Shown here piece by piece: positions 16,381-24,434 of a stretch of 64,000 nucleotides of DNA. The stretch is from Exiguobacterium sp. (lineage in GTDB: Bacteria > Bacillota > Bacilli > Exiguobacteriales > Exiguobacteriaceae). The notes under the pieces were generated by a model. It was not told the DNA's origin, did no database searches, and saw only the letters and a list, made by a program, of their open reading frames with translations. The stretch spans positions 1 to 64,000 of the forward strand of contig NZ_JAFIFD010000024.1 of the NCBI RefSeq assembly GCF_020832205.1, written 5' to 3'. Each line of letters starts with the position of its first letter. The first letter of the stretch is position 1. Position numbers and translations under genes: made by a program.

Positions 16381-17121
16381 ATGAGGATTTCAATCGAACA
16401 GTTGGGTCAAGGCGGGCTGACGCGCGAGATACCTAAATTGGATGCCTTGATTACGTTACTTCATCAGAAGATTCGGAGCTTGAAGCTTACACTTCCTTGT
16501 GACGCGTCGCTGACGGTTGTCTGTTGTGACACATTGTCGAGTGAATCGCTTCAGGCCATTGTGTTTCAGCATAACAGCACACCGGTGTATGTGGCACCAA
16601 TCAATGAAGAAGTCACCCCGGAACGGGCGCTGACCGAGTTGGAGCGTGCATTACGCTTCTTTGCACCGAACGTTTTCACGCCAGACGTGCGACATACGTT
16701 GCGCGATCACGTCGAGCGTCACGACTATACGTTCGAAGCAAACTTGATGCGAGCGAAAAATAAGAACGAGACGATTCGGGCGAACTTGATTGTCACGATA
16801 AGAGAGGATAAAGCTAGGGTATCGCTTGATTTATATGACATTCATGGTAAACGTCGCTGGATGAAACGGGAAGCCGTCATCGAGGTCGATGCATCGTCGT
16901 TCGATCGTTCCTTTCCGAGAGGGTATCGAATCTCTCGTCAGGTGTACAAGTTGCACTGGGATTCACTCTATACGTTGGATGTGATCGGGTGGCTCGGAGA
17001 CCGGTACAGATTTCGTGTCTACCCGAAACAAGACGGGAAGTGGTGCGTGACCGGTCAAACGCTAGAGCGGAAACGTTTAGAACGATCAGGCTTGGACAGA
17101 TTGGAAGGTGAGCGAACTTGA
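16381..17121 (+). CDS. conserved-looking protein of unknown function
   Basis: 246 residues. The ATG at 16381 is preferred over a GTG at 16375 because AGGGAGGGG is correctly spaced for it. No membrane segments or signal peptide. The N-terminal half is mixed alpha/beta (TREIPKLDALITLLHQKIRSLKL, LTELERALRFFAPNVF); the C-terminal half is beta-rich and basic (RANLIVTIREDKARVSLDLYD, GDRYRFRVYPKQDGKWCV). I do not recognise a family. It overlaps the next gene by four bases (TTGA) and follows the previous one after 2 bases, so it is inside the same operon of immunity-like proteins. Confidence 0.55.
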   Translation: MRISIEQLGQGGLTREIPKLDALITLLHQKIRSLKLTLPCDASLTVVCCDTLSSESLQAIVFQHNSTPVYVAPINEEVTPERALTELERALRFFAPNVFTPDVRHTLRDHVERHDYTFEANLMRAKNKNETIRANLIVTIREDKARVSLDLYDIHGKRRWMKREAVIEVDASSFDRSFPRGYRISRQVYKLHWDSLYTLDVIGWLGDRYRFRVYPKQDGKWCVTGQTLERKRLERSGLDRLEGERT

Positions 17122-17519
17122 AGAATGTACATGGTGGTTGGTTGTTTGCCCTTGGTCTAATCAGTTTATGTGTCTGGGCTGCGCTCGGGTACGGTGCATA
17201 TCGTTTCGTAACAGCAGGCGACACGATCGATGGTGTGCCAAAGGGCGAGCTCGTCTATGAATCAGTCTCACCTGACGGGACACAGACGATGTTCTTCTAT
17301 CGAACGAGCGGTGGGGCGACGACCGACTTTGCGATGTTAGGAGAAATCGAACACCGTGGGTCGACAGAACATGAGCGTATCTTCTGGGAATATCCATGCG
17401 AAGAAGTGACAGTCGTTTGGGAAGAAGGGCTCGTCACGATCAACGACGTGACGCTTGATCCGGTGCGCGAGGTGTATGACGCACGATACGGCACATATGA
17501 ACGTGTGAGAGACGACTGA
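17118..17519 (+). CDS. DUF5412-like membrane-anchored protein
   Basis: 133 residues from a TTG overlapping the previous stop (TTGA), RBS GGAAGGTGAG. One N-terminal span (about 8-30), then an extracellular domain with YESVSPDGTQTMFFYRTSGGATTDFAMLGEIE and IFWEYPCEEVTVVWEEGLVTINDVTLD. The SPDG...GGATT...GEI...WEY...W...V.ING layout matches DUF5412, a small secreted or anchored family in Bacillus. Function unknown. It is the only clearly membrane-associated member of this operon. Confidence 0.7.
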   Translation: MKNVHGGWLFALGLISLCVWAALGYGAYRFVTAGDTIDGVPKGELVYESVSPDGTQTMFFYRTSGGATTDFAMLGEIEHRGSTEHERIFWEYPCEEVTVVWEEGLVTINDVTLDPVREVYDARYGTYERVRDD

Positions 17520-17531
17520 GGAGGTCAAAAC

Positions 17532-18032
17532 ATGGGATGGTTCGAGCATTTAGATGGTGTGGCTTTTCGACGTGCGATCCGGTGCCGAGACGTACGGACC
17601 GTGCTTGCAATGGCTGCTACATATGATGACGACACGGTGCGCGATTTGTTTTTAACAGTTGGATATGACGAAGGTGACCTCTCGCTTTATGATTTTATCG
17701 TCGAAATCATTCAAATAGAAGAGACGGCACAATGGCATGAAATCGCCTCGCTTTTATTAAGCCAGCCGTTTTGTCACCATGCAGGCGCCTATGAGCGGAG
17801 TTTTTCACACGCGATAAGGGCCACTGAACTTGATCCTGACGATGTTCGGTTGAAAGAGTATGTATTATTCTTTCATGTCATTCTGGACAAACTGCTTAGT
17901 GAAGAGGAGGCGGAGCGATTGGCACTCCAAATCTTAAGCGTTTCCCCTTCTAGCCACGTCGCACGCCAACATGTCTATAGTGAAGCGGGATGGACGCAAC
18001 TTAGACGACTCGATTCAAAAACGACGTTCTAA
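17532..18032 (+). CDS. helical repeat protein of unknown function
   Basis: 166 residues, RBS GAGGAGG. Almost all alpha-helical by eye: DGVAFRRAIRCRDVRTVLAMAATYDDDTVRDLF resembles the MTH538/Imm-like helical start, and YERSFSHAIRATELDPDDVRLKEYVLFF reads like a TPR helix pair with its A-x-x-L-D-P turn. No signal peptide. It lies 12 bases after the DUF5412 gene and 24 before the next. A TPR-like adaptor or immunity function is plausible but unproven. Confidence 0.55.
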   Translation: MGWFEHLDGVAFRRAIRCRDVRTVLAMAATYDDDTVRDLFLTVGYDEGDLSLYDFIVEIIQIEETAQWHEIASLLLSQPFCHHAGAYERSFSHAIRATELDPDDVRLKEYVLFFHVILDKLLSEEEAERLALQILSVSPSSHVARQHVYSEAGWTQLRRLDSKTTF

Positions 18033-18056
18033 CAAGAAGACGAAAGGAGTATAACG

Positions 18057-18791
18057 ATGAACGAGACAATGTATGAAGCTGTTGATGCCGATTGGTGGGG
18101 TGAGGAGCTCATCACGTTACATCATGCAGATGGCGTTGCCATCGTGACGTGGCGAGCGAATACGATCAAACTCAAACTCGACCTGACCGACCCGTTCATC
18201 CGGGTGATCGACGAGGCGACATTTGTCATTGTCGACTTTACTCGCGATGATACAAAACCGAATGCTTGGACTGTTCGAACGGATGGCAGCATCGAGACTT
18301 CATTTCATGCCGGTCAATGTATCGCGTCCGTTGCCGTTGATACGTCAAGGATTTGGGTCGGATACGGCGATGAAGGGATTTTTGGTGAAGGCATCGCGAC
18401 GGAGGCGCTCGTTTGTTTTTCAAAGGGCGGTGACGTCCTGTTTCGCTATAATCCCGAAACGCGTAAAGCACCGATTATCGTTGACTGTGAGCACCTCGTT
18501 ACGACCGCTTCAGGCGTCTGGACTTTCCCGTCACTCGACGGTGAGTTGACACATATCGATCGTAACGGACAAATTATCGTCTATCGTACACCGAAAATGC
18601 TCCATGAAAGCGAGGCGATGACGATTGTCGAAGAAGCGGCTTATTTTGTGACGGGCGGCGAATTGTATCGTTGGGCGTTCGGTCGGCGTGAGAAGCCGAC
18701 CCGATGCGGGAGAGTGACCGGTGACCTGCGCGGGTGTGCTGGCGGGTTTATTCAAATTGACGGAACGGATGTCACGTTGCTTCGTGTGTGA
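18057..18791 (+). CDS. putative beta-propeller-like protein, unknown function
   Basis: 244 residues, RBS AAAGGAG. Repeated blocks end in strand-turn-strand patterns such as GVAIVTWRANTIKLKLDL, RIWVGYGDEGIFGEGIATEALVCFSKGGDVLFRY, GVWTFPSLDGELTHIDRNGQIIVY and AYFVTGGELYRWAF. This spacing is like WD40/YVTN-type propellers, with about four or five blades. No signal peptide, so cytoplasmic. No family name can be given. It is the sixth gene in the run starting at 15468, and about 90 bases separate it from the next gene. Confidence 0.55.
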   Translation: MNETMYEAVDADWWGEELITLHHADGVAIVTWRANTIKLKLDLTDPFIRVIDEATFVIVDFTRDDTKPNAWTVRTDGSIETSFHAGQCIASVAVDTSRIWVGYGDEGIFGEGIATEALVCFSKGGDVLFRYNPETRKAPIIVDCEHLVTTASGVWTFPSLDGELTHIDRNGQIIVYRTPKMLHESEAMTIVEEAAYFVTGGELYRWAFGRREKPTRCGRVTGDLRGCAGGFIQIDGTDVTLLRV

Positions 18792-18883
18792 GTCGTTCAG
18801 ACAGCAAAGACGAAAAACACATTCCCTCTTTTCACCAAAAAAAGTATACTTTATGTGATTGAATGACGAAATGAGGGATTGCA

Positions 18884-19600
18884 ATGCGAATCGAAACCAA
18901 TTTGCCAGGATTTACGTTAGAAACAATCGAAGCGGTCGAACAAGCGCTCGGGAGCCGTTTGCCGAACGGACTCCGGGAGGCGTGGCTTCACGACAATAAG
19001 TTTGAGGTCGGGGAGTGGTTCTTTTACCCAATCAAAGACGAACGCTTCTTCAATAAAACGTGGGACGACATCATCCGTGCGAACAGAGACGAGCGCGGGT
19101 TACCGGAAGACTTTATCACGGTCGCTGCGAACGGGAGCGGGGACGAGCTCGGTTTTTTGACTTCAGACGTCGAGACGATCTATATCTGGTGGCATGAGAC
19201 GGAGGAACTCGAGCGAGTTGCCGACTCAATCGATGCGTTCGTCGAAGTGGTCCGATTGGAGTCGGACGTGATCGAGCGATTCTGTGCGCGTGTCCTTGAA
19301 AGCGAGACGGTGTTCGGCTTATCGGCCGAAGCGGACAATGGCTGGGCATATGCGCCTTCAATCATTGAGGCGACAGACGTGTTGCTGTTCTTCTCGACTC
19401 GTGAACGCGCACTTGCTTGTAGGGCTGAGGAATGGGAAGACTATCAGCTTATCGAGTTGCCACTTGATTTGTTCGTCGCGGGCTGGTTGCCGAATATGGC
19501 GGATGACGGGTTGCTATGTGGATTGGATTGGTCGAGTGACTTGAAAGGGATGGAGTACGATCCCGAAACCGTCCTAGAAGCCATCGAAGAAGAAGACTAA
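18884..19600 (+). CDS. SUKH (SMI1/KNR4)-DUF2750 fusion protein
   Basis: 238 residues. Residues 1-110 are a SUKH domain: TLETIEAVEQALGSRLPNGLREAWLHDNK at the start, VAANGSGDELGFL and IYIWWHETEELERVADSIDAFV later. Residues 120-238 match DUF2750: ERFCARVLESETVFGL, GWAYAPSIIEATDVLLFFSTRERALAC, IELPLDLFVAGWLPNMADDGLLCGLDW and MEYDPETVLEAI. Both modules are known or suspected immunity domains, so this is a poly-immunity fusion. It has its own probable promoter region (18792-18883). No toxin is nearby. Confidence 0.82.
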   Translation: MRIETNLPGFTLETIEAVEQALGSRLPNGLREAWLHDNKFEVGEWFFYPIKDERFFNKTWDDIIRANRDERGLPEDFITVAANGSGDELGFLTSDVETIYIWWHETEELERVADSIDAFVEVVRLESDVIERFCARVLESETVFGLSAEADNGWAYAPSIIEATDVLLFFSTRERALACRAEEWEDYQLIELPLDLFVAGWLPNMADDGLLCGLDWSSDLKGMEYDPETVLEAIEEED

Positions 19601-19649
19601 TTTTATTTCAAATACCGAATTTGTAATTTTTAAAGGAGAAGTTGTAAGA

Positions 19650-20183
19650 ATGATGAACTGTTTTAAACAGAAGCGCAAGCATAGCGCCCAGTGTGCCTGC
19701 TCGGTCTGCCAGACGCCGATCGACACACCGCTCGGATATGGCTCACTCATGCCGACTTATATCGAGGAATTCTCTAAGAAAGAGATGAAGCGGCGCGTCG
19801 TTTTGACCGATGACGTCTGCGTCCTAGACGAGGAACATTTTTTTGTGAATGGTTGTCTCGAACTTCCGATTATCGGAGAGGACGACGTCTTCACTTGGAA
19901 CGTCTGGGTGTCACTCAGCGCGGATAATTTCTTTCGGATGCTTGACGCGTGGGAAGATACGGCTCGTGTCGAACTTGAACCGATGTTCGGTTGGTTCTCG
20001 ACAGACTTGCCCGATTATCCGGACACGATCAACTTGAAGACGAACGTCCATATTCGAGAGGTCGGCATGCGTCCTTACATCGAACTTGAGCCGACCGACC
20101 ATCCGCTCGCCATCGAGCAGCGAGTAGGCATCACACGTGAAGGGATTGAAGAACTAGCCCGTATTGTGGAAAGCGACGTGTGA
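19650..20183 (+). CDS. DUF2199 domain protein
   Basis: 177 residues, RBS AAAGGAGAAG. Four N-terminal cysteines in CACSVCQTP suggest a small zinc site. The body matches DUF2199: VVLTDDVCVLDEEHFFVNGCLELPIIGEDDVFTWNVWVSLS, MLDAWEDTARVELEPMFGWFSTDLPDYPDTINLKT and the closing IELEPTDHPLAIEQRVGIT. The family is found next to toxin/immunity loci but has no proven function. Its end overlaps the alternative start of the next gene. Confidence 0.85.
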   Translation: MMNCFKQKRKHSAQCACSVCQTPIDTPLGYGSLMPTYIEEFSKKEMKRRVVLTDDVCVLDEEHFFVNGCLELPIIGEDDVFTWNVWVSLSADNFFRMLDAWEDTARVELEPMFGWFSTDLPDYPDTINLKTNVHIREVGMRPYIELEPTDHPLAIEQRVGITREGIEELARIVESDV

Positions 20184-20197
20184 GAGGAGATTCGAAT

Positions 20198-20959
20198 TTG
20201 AATGATTACACGAGAGGGTATATTTTTGAGCTTTACTCAGGGAACGAGGTTTTTTCGGCAGAGCAACAAGCGATGATGGATTGCATTAATGCACACATTG
20301 AGGCAAAACAGTTCAAGCAGCTCGAGTATTACCTTCAACAGACACAGGGTATCGAACAGATGTTAATTGACCAGGTGATGATGGACCCGACCGATAAAAG
20401 CCGATGGGACTGGCTCATCGGGTATGAATTGATAGATACCATCGAAGATTTTGAACGGGTGAATCGCTTCGCGCTAACCGCCTATACATATCATCCGGAT
20501 GATCCGTTCTATTATGCGCTCGCTTTATATTGGATGGGTTGGAACGATTTTGTCATCACAGACGAGGATGTCGTCTTGGCAGAAACGCTCATCGAACGTG
20601 GGCCAGAAGAAGTAAGTGGCTTGCTGTGCATTGCGTTGGCGAGGAGAGACGTTAATCATTTCGATTATACATATGTTCAACGGGCGATTGAACGATGCCC
20701 GTGGGCGGTCGAACCATATATGAAGCTCGGAGAACATCGCATGCGTACTAATCCGAAAGAAGGAAAGATGCTCATCAAGCAAGGACTTGACCGTGTGAAG
20801 TATAAATGGGGATTTGATCAAAAGGGGCGCTGGTTCAATACGGGCTCACAATATTTCAATCCCAGCACGTGGCGACAAGACACGATCACTGAGCTGCTCG
20901 GTCTAAGCATGTCCCGTGACGAGTATAAAAAATATGAACGGATGATCAATAAAAAATAG
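20198..20959 (+). CDS. TPR-like protein of unknown function
   Basis: 253 residues from a TTG at 20198, chosen because AGAGGAGA lies 7 bases upstream; a GTG at 20180 overlapping the previous stop is an alternative. Helical throughout, with repeat-like sections FERVNRFALTAYTYHPDDPFYYALALYWMGW and FDYTYVQRAIERCPWAVEPYMKLGEHRMRTNPKEG, consistent with TPR/SEL1-type repeats. No signal or membrane segment. Last clear member of the 15468-20959 run; function unknown. Confidence 0.55.
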   Translation: MNDYTRGYIFELYSGNEVFSAEQQAMMDCINAHIEAKQFKQLEYYLQQTQGIEQMLIDQVMMDPTDKSRWDWLIGYELIDTIEDFERVNRFALTAYTYHPDDPFYYALALYWMGWNDFVITDEDVVLAETLIERGPEEVSGLLCIALARRDVNHFDYTYVQRAIERCPWAVEPYMKLGEHRMRTNPKEGKMLIKQGLDRVKYKWGFDQKGRWFNTGSQYFNPSTWRQDTITELLGLSMSRDEYKKYERMINKK

Positions 20960-20984
20960 TCACTTTTAAGAATGGAGCATTGGA

Positions 20985-21497
20985 ATGACCACAATCTCTT
21001 TAGCTACACCATCAGATGTGAATGCAATCGAACAACTTTATCTCGCCTGTAAAGACGATTTGCTCCACAGACAGATTTTCCAATGGGACGACCCTTACCC
21101 GAACCGCGCCTATTTCGAGGATTGTATCAAAGAAGGCTCCGTCTATATCATGAAAGACGGTGAACAGTTGCTCGGAATCGTCGTGCTTGATGAATGGCAA
21201 TCTGCGGAATGGAACGAAATTGAATGGCAAGGCGAGAAACCGCTCGTCATTCACTCGCTCATGGTCCATCCGTCGCAACAAGGTAAGGGAATCGGGAACC
21301 TCGTTCTCCACGCTTCGGAGCGTTTGGCAAAGGAGCAAGGGTATCACAGCATCCGGCTCGACAGTTTTTCGGGTAATGAAACTGCATGTAACTTTTATCA
21401 ACGCCATGGTTATGTCGAACGTGGTAGTGTTCATTTTGATTCAAAACCTAAAGGGCATGAACGATATATTTGTTTCGAGAAAGCGTTTGAAAACTAG
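20985..21497 (+). CDS. GNAT family N-acetyltransferase
   Basis: 170 residues. Motif A: LVIHSLMVHPSQQGKGIGNLVLHASERLAKEQG (Q/RxxGxG/A as QGKGIG), motif B: YHSIRLDSFSGNETACNFYQRHGYVERG. This is a typical small-molecule or protein N-acetyltransferase of the RimI/YjcF-like style. The N-terminal part (YLACKDDLLHRQIFQWDDPYPN) carries the W-D-x-x-Y-P pattern of the Bacillus GNATs annotated for amino-sugar or antibiotic substrates. RBS TGGAG. Followed by a terminator. Confidence 0.85.
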   Translation: MTTISLATPSDVNAIEQLYLACKDDLLHRQIFQWDDPYPNRAYFEDCIKEGSVYIMKDGEQLLGIVVLDEWQSAEWNEIEWQGEKPLVIHSLMVHPSQQGKGIGNLVLHASERLAKEQGYHSIRLDSFSGNETACNFYQRHGYVERGSVHFDSKPKGHERYICFEKAFEN

Positions 21498-21506
21498 CAT
21501 GAAAAG

Positions 21507-21531
21507 AATAGACCTCGAGTTGAGGTCTATT
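21507..21531. terminator. bidirectional intrinsic terminator
   Basis: AATAGACCTC pairs with GAGGTCTATT over a 5-base loop, between the GNAT gene and the convergent lipoprotein remnant. Confidence 0.75.
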
Positions 21532-21538
21532 GTTAATC

Positions 21539-21963
21539 TTATTGAGTTAAAATGATGATTTTTTCTGTCAACGCTGCTGAAACTGTATAAATGGAATGTT
21601 TGTCGTCTGCGCTCATAATCGCACTTCGTTCACCTGCTTCACCTAACCAGAAATAAAAACGTTGTTTGTCTTCGTTCGCATAAACAACATCTACATAGTG
21701 TGTAGGATTAGACATGTTCACAATCCCATCTTCTTTCGTGGCACTTTCAATGACTGCACGTAACGTTTCAATCGACGCATCATCATTTAAACTGATTACC
21801 TCACCGTCTTTTGAAATGCTAATCTTTGCGATCGAGTCTTTGATCTTCATCTTCTCCGCGCCATCTTCTGAAGATGGACTCGCTTCAGTTTGTTGAGCGA
21901 CTTTACTCGGATCATTTTCCTTTTGAGTGTCTTCCTGTGATTGACAACCTATAAGAATGGACG
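21539..21963 (-). pseudogene. lipoprotein gene truncated by IS insertion
   Basis: The frame encodes ILIGCQSQEDTQKENDPSK, a lipobox (L-I-G-C) followed by a Ser/Thr/Glu-rich linker, then a small beta-rich domain (ISISKDGEVISLND, VDVVYANEDKQRFYFWLGEAGERSAIMS) of about 110 residues. The start codon and most of the signal peptide are missing: sequence directly before the lipobox belongs to the right end of the TnpB element. The frame runs open into the element, but without a signal peptide, so no lipoprotein can be exported. The original role is unknown; the domain looks like a secreted inhibitor or sensor. Confidence 0.78.
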
Positions 21964-22041
21964 GTGAACTACTCACCACTTGCTTGCTTCGCAACCTGAA
22001 GTGGGAGCTTCTTGGGAAGACCGTGCTTTTGGTAGCCACGG
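21964..22041 (-). ncRNA. candidate TnpB guide (omega/reRNA) scaffold at element right end
   Basis: Reading leftward from the tnpB stop there are CCGTG/CACGG, CTTCCCAAGAAG and a longer CCACTT/AAGTGG stem (22004 to 21976), then GTAGTTCAC. In TnpB elements the right-end transcript forms the guide RNA scaffold and the flanking host bases act as guide. Here the guide would be lipoprotein sequence starting at about 21963. Inferred from position and folding only. Confidence 0.5.
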
Positions 22042-23175
22042 TTATGGGCCAAGCTCGTCGGGCAGTCCCTGCCCTGGGGTGTTTCGGTCGGCGAGGCGCA
22101 ACAGGTTGCGGCTCGCGTTGACGTCGCGGTCGTGGTGCGCGCCGCACGCGGCACACGTCCACTCGCGGATGTGCAGGCCCTTCTTGCCGCCGTTCTCGCC
22201 GCAGGCCGAACAGACCTGGGTCGAGGCGAACCACGGGTCGGCCTTGACGAGCGTCCGCCCGTAGAATTTACATTTATACTCGAGTTGCCGGACGAACTCG
22301 CCCCACCCGGCGTCCCCGATCGATTTCGCCAGGCGGCGGTCCCGCATCATCTCCCTCGGTCTCAGCGTCTCGACCACGACGACTTGGTTCTCGTCGACGA
22401 TGCGTCGCGACAGCTTGTGGAGGAAGTCATGCCGGCGGTCCCGTACTTCTTCATGCTTTTTGGCCAGAAGGAGCCGCGCCTTCTCGCGGTTCCGGCTACC
22501 GGGCTTCTTGCGGGCGAGCGTGCGCTGCGCCCGCTTGAGCCGCGCCTCGGCCTCCCGCAGGTTGCGCGGGTTCGGGATCTTCTCCGTGACGAGGTCGTCG
22601 TCCGTCATGGTGGCGAAGTGCGCGAGGCCGAGGTCGACCCCGATCTTATGTTCTGCCGGGACCCACGGCGCGTCGGCCTGCTCGACGAGGAGCGACACGA
22701 AGAATTTGCCCGTCCGTGTCATCGACACGGTCGCCGAGCGGATCTCGCCGTCGAGGCCGCGGTGCTGTGTGCAACGGATGAACCCGACCTTCGGGAGCCG
22801 GACCCGGTCCCCTTCGATGCGGATCGTGCCGTGCTGGTTGTTCGTCGTGTAGGACGCGCGCGACCGCCGTCTCGACTTGAACACTGGGAAGCCGGCCGTC
22901 CCGGCGGAGAACTTCGCGAACGCCGCGTCGAGGTGCAGCTTCGCGTTCGCGAGCGCGAGGCTGTCCGCCTCGCACAGGAACGGGAACAGCGGCTTGTAGG
23001 AGGCCGGCGTCGGCGGCTTGCGCCTCGGGCCGCCGCCCGCCTTCGCCTCCTCGTGGATGGCGATGCGGTCCTCGAGCAGCTTGTTGTAGACGAAGCGGGC
23101 GCAGCCGATCGTCTTGACCAGGAACTCGGCCTGCGCCGCCGTCGGGTGGAGCCGATATTTGTAGCCCTTCAGCAT
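22042..23175 (-). CDS. tnpB: TnpB RNA-guided endonuclease (OrfB_IS605)
   Basis: 377 residues, ATG at 23175 with RBS GGAGGG. N-terminus MLKGYKYRLHPTAAQ is the typical TnpB start. RuvC-like catalytic residues are intact: Asp in IGVDLG (about 181), Glu in VVVVETL (about 270) and Asp in HDRDVNAS (about 351). The zinc ribbon CSACG...CAACG lies between the last two. TnpB is a guide-RNA nuclease that cuts at the empty donor site and helps retain IS200/IS605 elements; it does not catalyse transposition, so this copy needs a TnpA in trans. Strong GC bias and GC-rich codons point to recent transfer from a high-GC host. Confidence 0.92.
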   Translation of the reverse strand: MLKGYKYRLHPTAAQAEFLVKTIGCARFVYNKLLEDRIAIHEEAKAGGGPRRKPPTPASYKPLFPFLCEADSLALANAKLHLDAAFAKFSAGTAGFPVFKSRRRSRASYTTNNQHGTIRIEGDRVRLPKVGFIRCTQHRGLDGEIRSATVSMTRTGKFFVSLLVEQADAPWVPAEHKIGVDLGLAHFATMTDDDLVTEKIPNPRNLREAEARLKRAQRTLARKKPGSRNREKARLLLAKKHEEVRDRRHDFLHKLSRRIVDENQVVVVETLRPREMMRDRRLAKSIGDAGWGEFVRQLEYKCKFYGRTLVKADPWFASTQVCSACGENGGKKGLHIREWTCAACGAHHDRDVNASRNLLRLADRNTPGQGLPDELGP

Positions 23176-23315
23176 GTTTCTCCCTCCTCTCGGCCGATGA
23201 TCGTGATGAGCGCCTTCCTCATCCGATACCCGCGGAGGGGGAGAGGAAATCTGACGGAATAACGAACTTATGTTAGTCATATCTGTCACAGGGATATCCA
23301 AAGGATTTGCTAGCA

Positions 23316-23380
23316 GGCGATTCATCTCCCACCTATGCTGGGCTTCGCCCGAGACGCTTGGAGGTGGGGGAATTCTCGCC
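23316..23380. repeat. long imperfect palindrome, IS200/IS605-end-like
   Basis: GGCGA...TCGCC encloses CCCACCT/AGGTGGG and a central GGGC-TTC-GCCC hairpin. Such terminal palindromes define IS200/IS605 and PATE elements. It sits at host-like GC, about 60 bases outside the GC-rich TnpB element, just before the RBS of the oxidoreductase gene. It may be the end of a second, older element or part of the present element's left end. Confidence 0.6.
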
Positions 23381-23414
23381 AAATTTAGTAAAAAAAGAAA
23401 CGAGGAGACGACTT

Positions 23415-24395
23415 ATGATTCGATTCGGCATCATCGGCACGAACTTCATCACCGACACCTTCGTAGACACAGTCCAACAAATCAATGGTGGAGAAGTGAC
23501 GGCCGTCTATTCAAGAACGGCTGAGCGGGCGGACACATACGCCGCTCAACATAACATCTTACATACGTTCACATCGCTTGAAGCGATGGCCACGAGTGAC
23601 GTCATCGACGCGGTCTATATCGCGAGCCCGAACTCGCTACACGCCGAGCAGAGCATCCTGTTCATGCGTCACAACAAGCACGTTCTCTGCGAGAAACCGT
23701 TCGCCTCGAACGTCCGCGAGGTCGACGCGATGCTCGAGACGGCACGTGCGCATGACGTCGTCTTGCTCGAGGCGCTTCGCAACTTGTTCATGCCGAACTT
23801 CGACGTGTTGCGTCAAGAACTTCATCGCATCGGTCCGGTCCGGCGCGTCGTCTTGAACAAATCGCAGTACTCGTCACGCTATGACCTGTATAAACGTGGG
23901 GATAACCCGAACACGTTCAACCCGGACTTCTCGAACGGGTCACTCATGGATCTCGGCGTCTACTGTCTCGGACCCGCGCTCAAACTGTTCGGTCGACCAA
24001 ATACGGTATTGGCGAACGCCATCAAACTCGAGTCGGGTGTCGACGGCAGCGGCTCGGCCATCCTATCGTATGACGGGATGGACATCGTCGTGCTCCATTC
24101 GAAGATTCACGGCTCGAACTCACCGTCTGAAGTTATTGGGGAGACGGGGCGTATTTTGATTGACGACATCGCCACGTTCGACCGGTTGACGTTCGAAGGG
24201 CGTGACGGGACGACCGAGGAGCTCGTCAGCGAACAAATAAACCCGATGGCGTTCGAGATTCAGGAGTTCATTCATTTAATCGAGGCGGGGGAGCGGGAGA
24301 CATCGCGTCATACGCATGACGACATGCGCATGCTTGCCGATGTCATGACCGATATGCGCCGCCAAATCGACGTCCGTTACCCGGCAGATGAATAA
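23415..24395 (+). CDS. Gfo/Idh/MocA family oxidoreductase
   Basis: 326 residues from the ATG at 23415 (RBS GAGGAG); the frame is open upstream through the palindrome, but that part is not coding. Rossmann fold start MIRFGIIGTNFITDTFV (GxxGxxF variant), then YIASPNSLHAEQ and HVLCEKPFASN (EKP motif that positions the catalytic Lys), and the C-terminal Gfo/Idh domain from about residue 125 (MDLGVYCLGPALKLFG). These enzymes are NAD(P)-dependent sugar or dihydrodiol dehydrogenases. The exact substrate is open. Followed by a terminator. Confidence 0.88.
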   Translation: MIRFGIIGTNFITDTFVDTVQQINGGEVTAVYSRTAERADTYAAQHNILHTFTSLEAMATSDVIDAVYIASPNSLHAEQSILFMRHNKHVLCEKPFASNVREVDAMLETARAHDVVLLEALRNLFMPNFDVLRQELHRIGPVRRVVLNKSQYSSRYDLYKRGDNPNTFNPDFSNGSLMDLGVYCLGPALKLFGRPNTVLANAIKLESGVDGSGSAILSYDGMDIVVLHSKIHGSNSPSEVIGETGRILIDDIATFDRLTFEGRDGTTEELVSEQINPMAFEIQEFIHLIEAGERETSRHTHDDMRMLADVMTDMRRQIDVRYPADE

Positions 24396-24396
24396 A

Positions 24397-24434
24397 AACA
24401 AGCCTCGAGTGCTGATATGCGCTCGAGGCTTGTT
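24397..24434. terminator. bidirectional intrinsic terminator
   Basis: AACAAGCCTCGAG pairs with CTCGAGGCTTGTT. Ends the Gfo/Idh gene and, on the other strand, the small membrane ORF and dynA unit. Confidence 0.85.

Larger units (their letters stand above)
21964..23255 (-). mobile_element. TnpB-only IS200/IS605-type element (IS1341-like)
   Basis: A block with strikingly higher GC than everything around it, containing a single tnpB reading leftward and no tnpA. The right end, just after the tnpB stop, holds nested hairpins and ends near GTAGTTCAC at 21964; the left end holds GATGAG/CTCATC and other inverted repeats before tnpB. The element interrupts a lipoprotein gene at its lipobox. No target duplication is expected for this family. 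Left boundary is set where base composition returns to host level and is uncertain by tens of bases. Confidence 0.75.

Noticed and set aside
22132-23262. 376-residue plus-strand frame opposite tnpB
   Set aside because: A shadow frame caused by very high GC; no RBS, Arg/Leu-rich without a recognisable domain, and fully antisense to a clear TnpB gene.
23259-23415. Rejoining the flanks of the TnpB element to restore the lipoprotein start
   Set aside because: Joining near 23256 to 21963 gives an in-frame short leader, but it lacks an RBS and a positively charged n-region, and the left boundary is uncertain. Not claimed.
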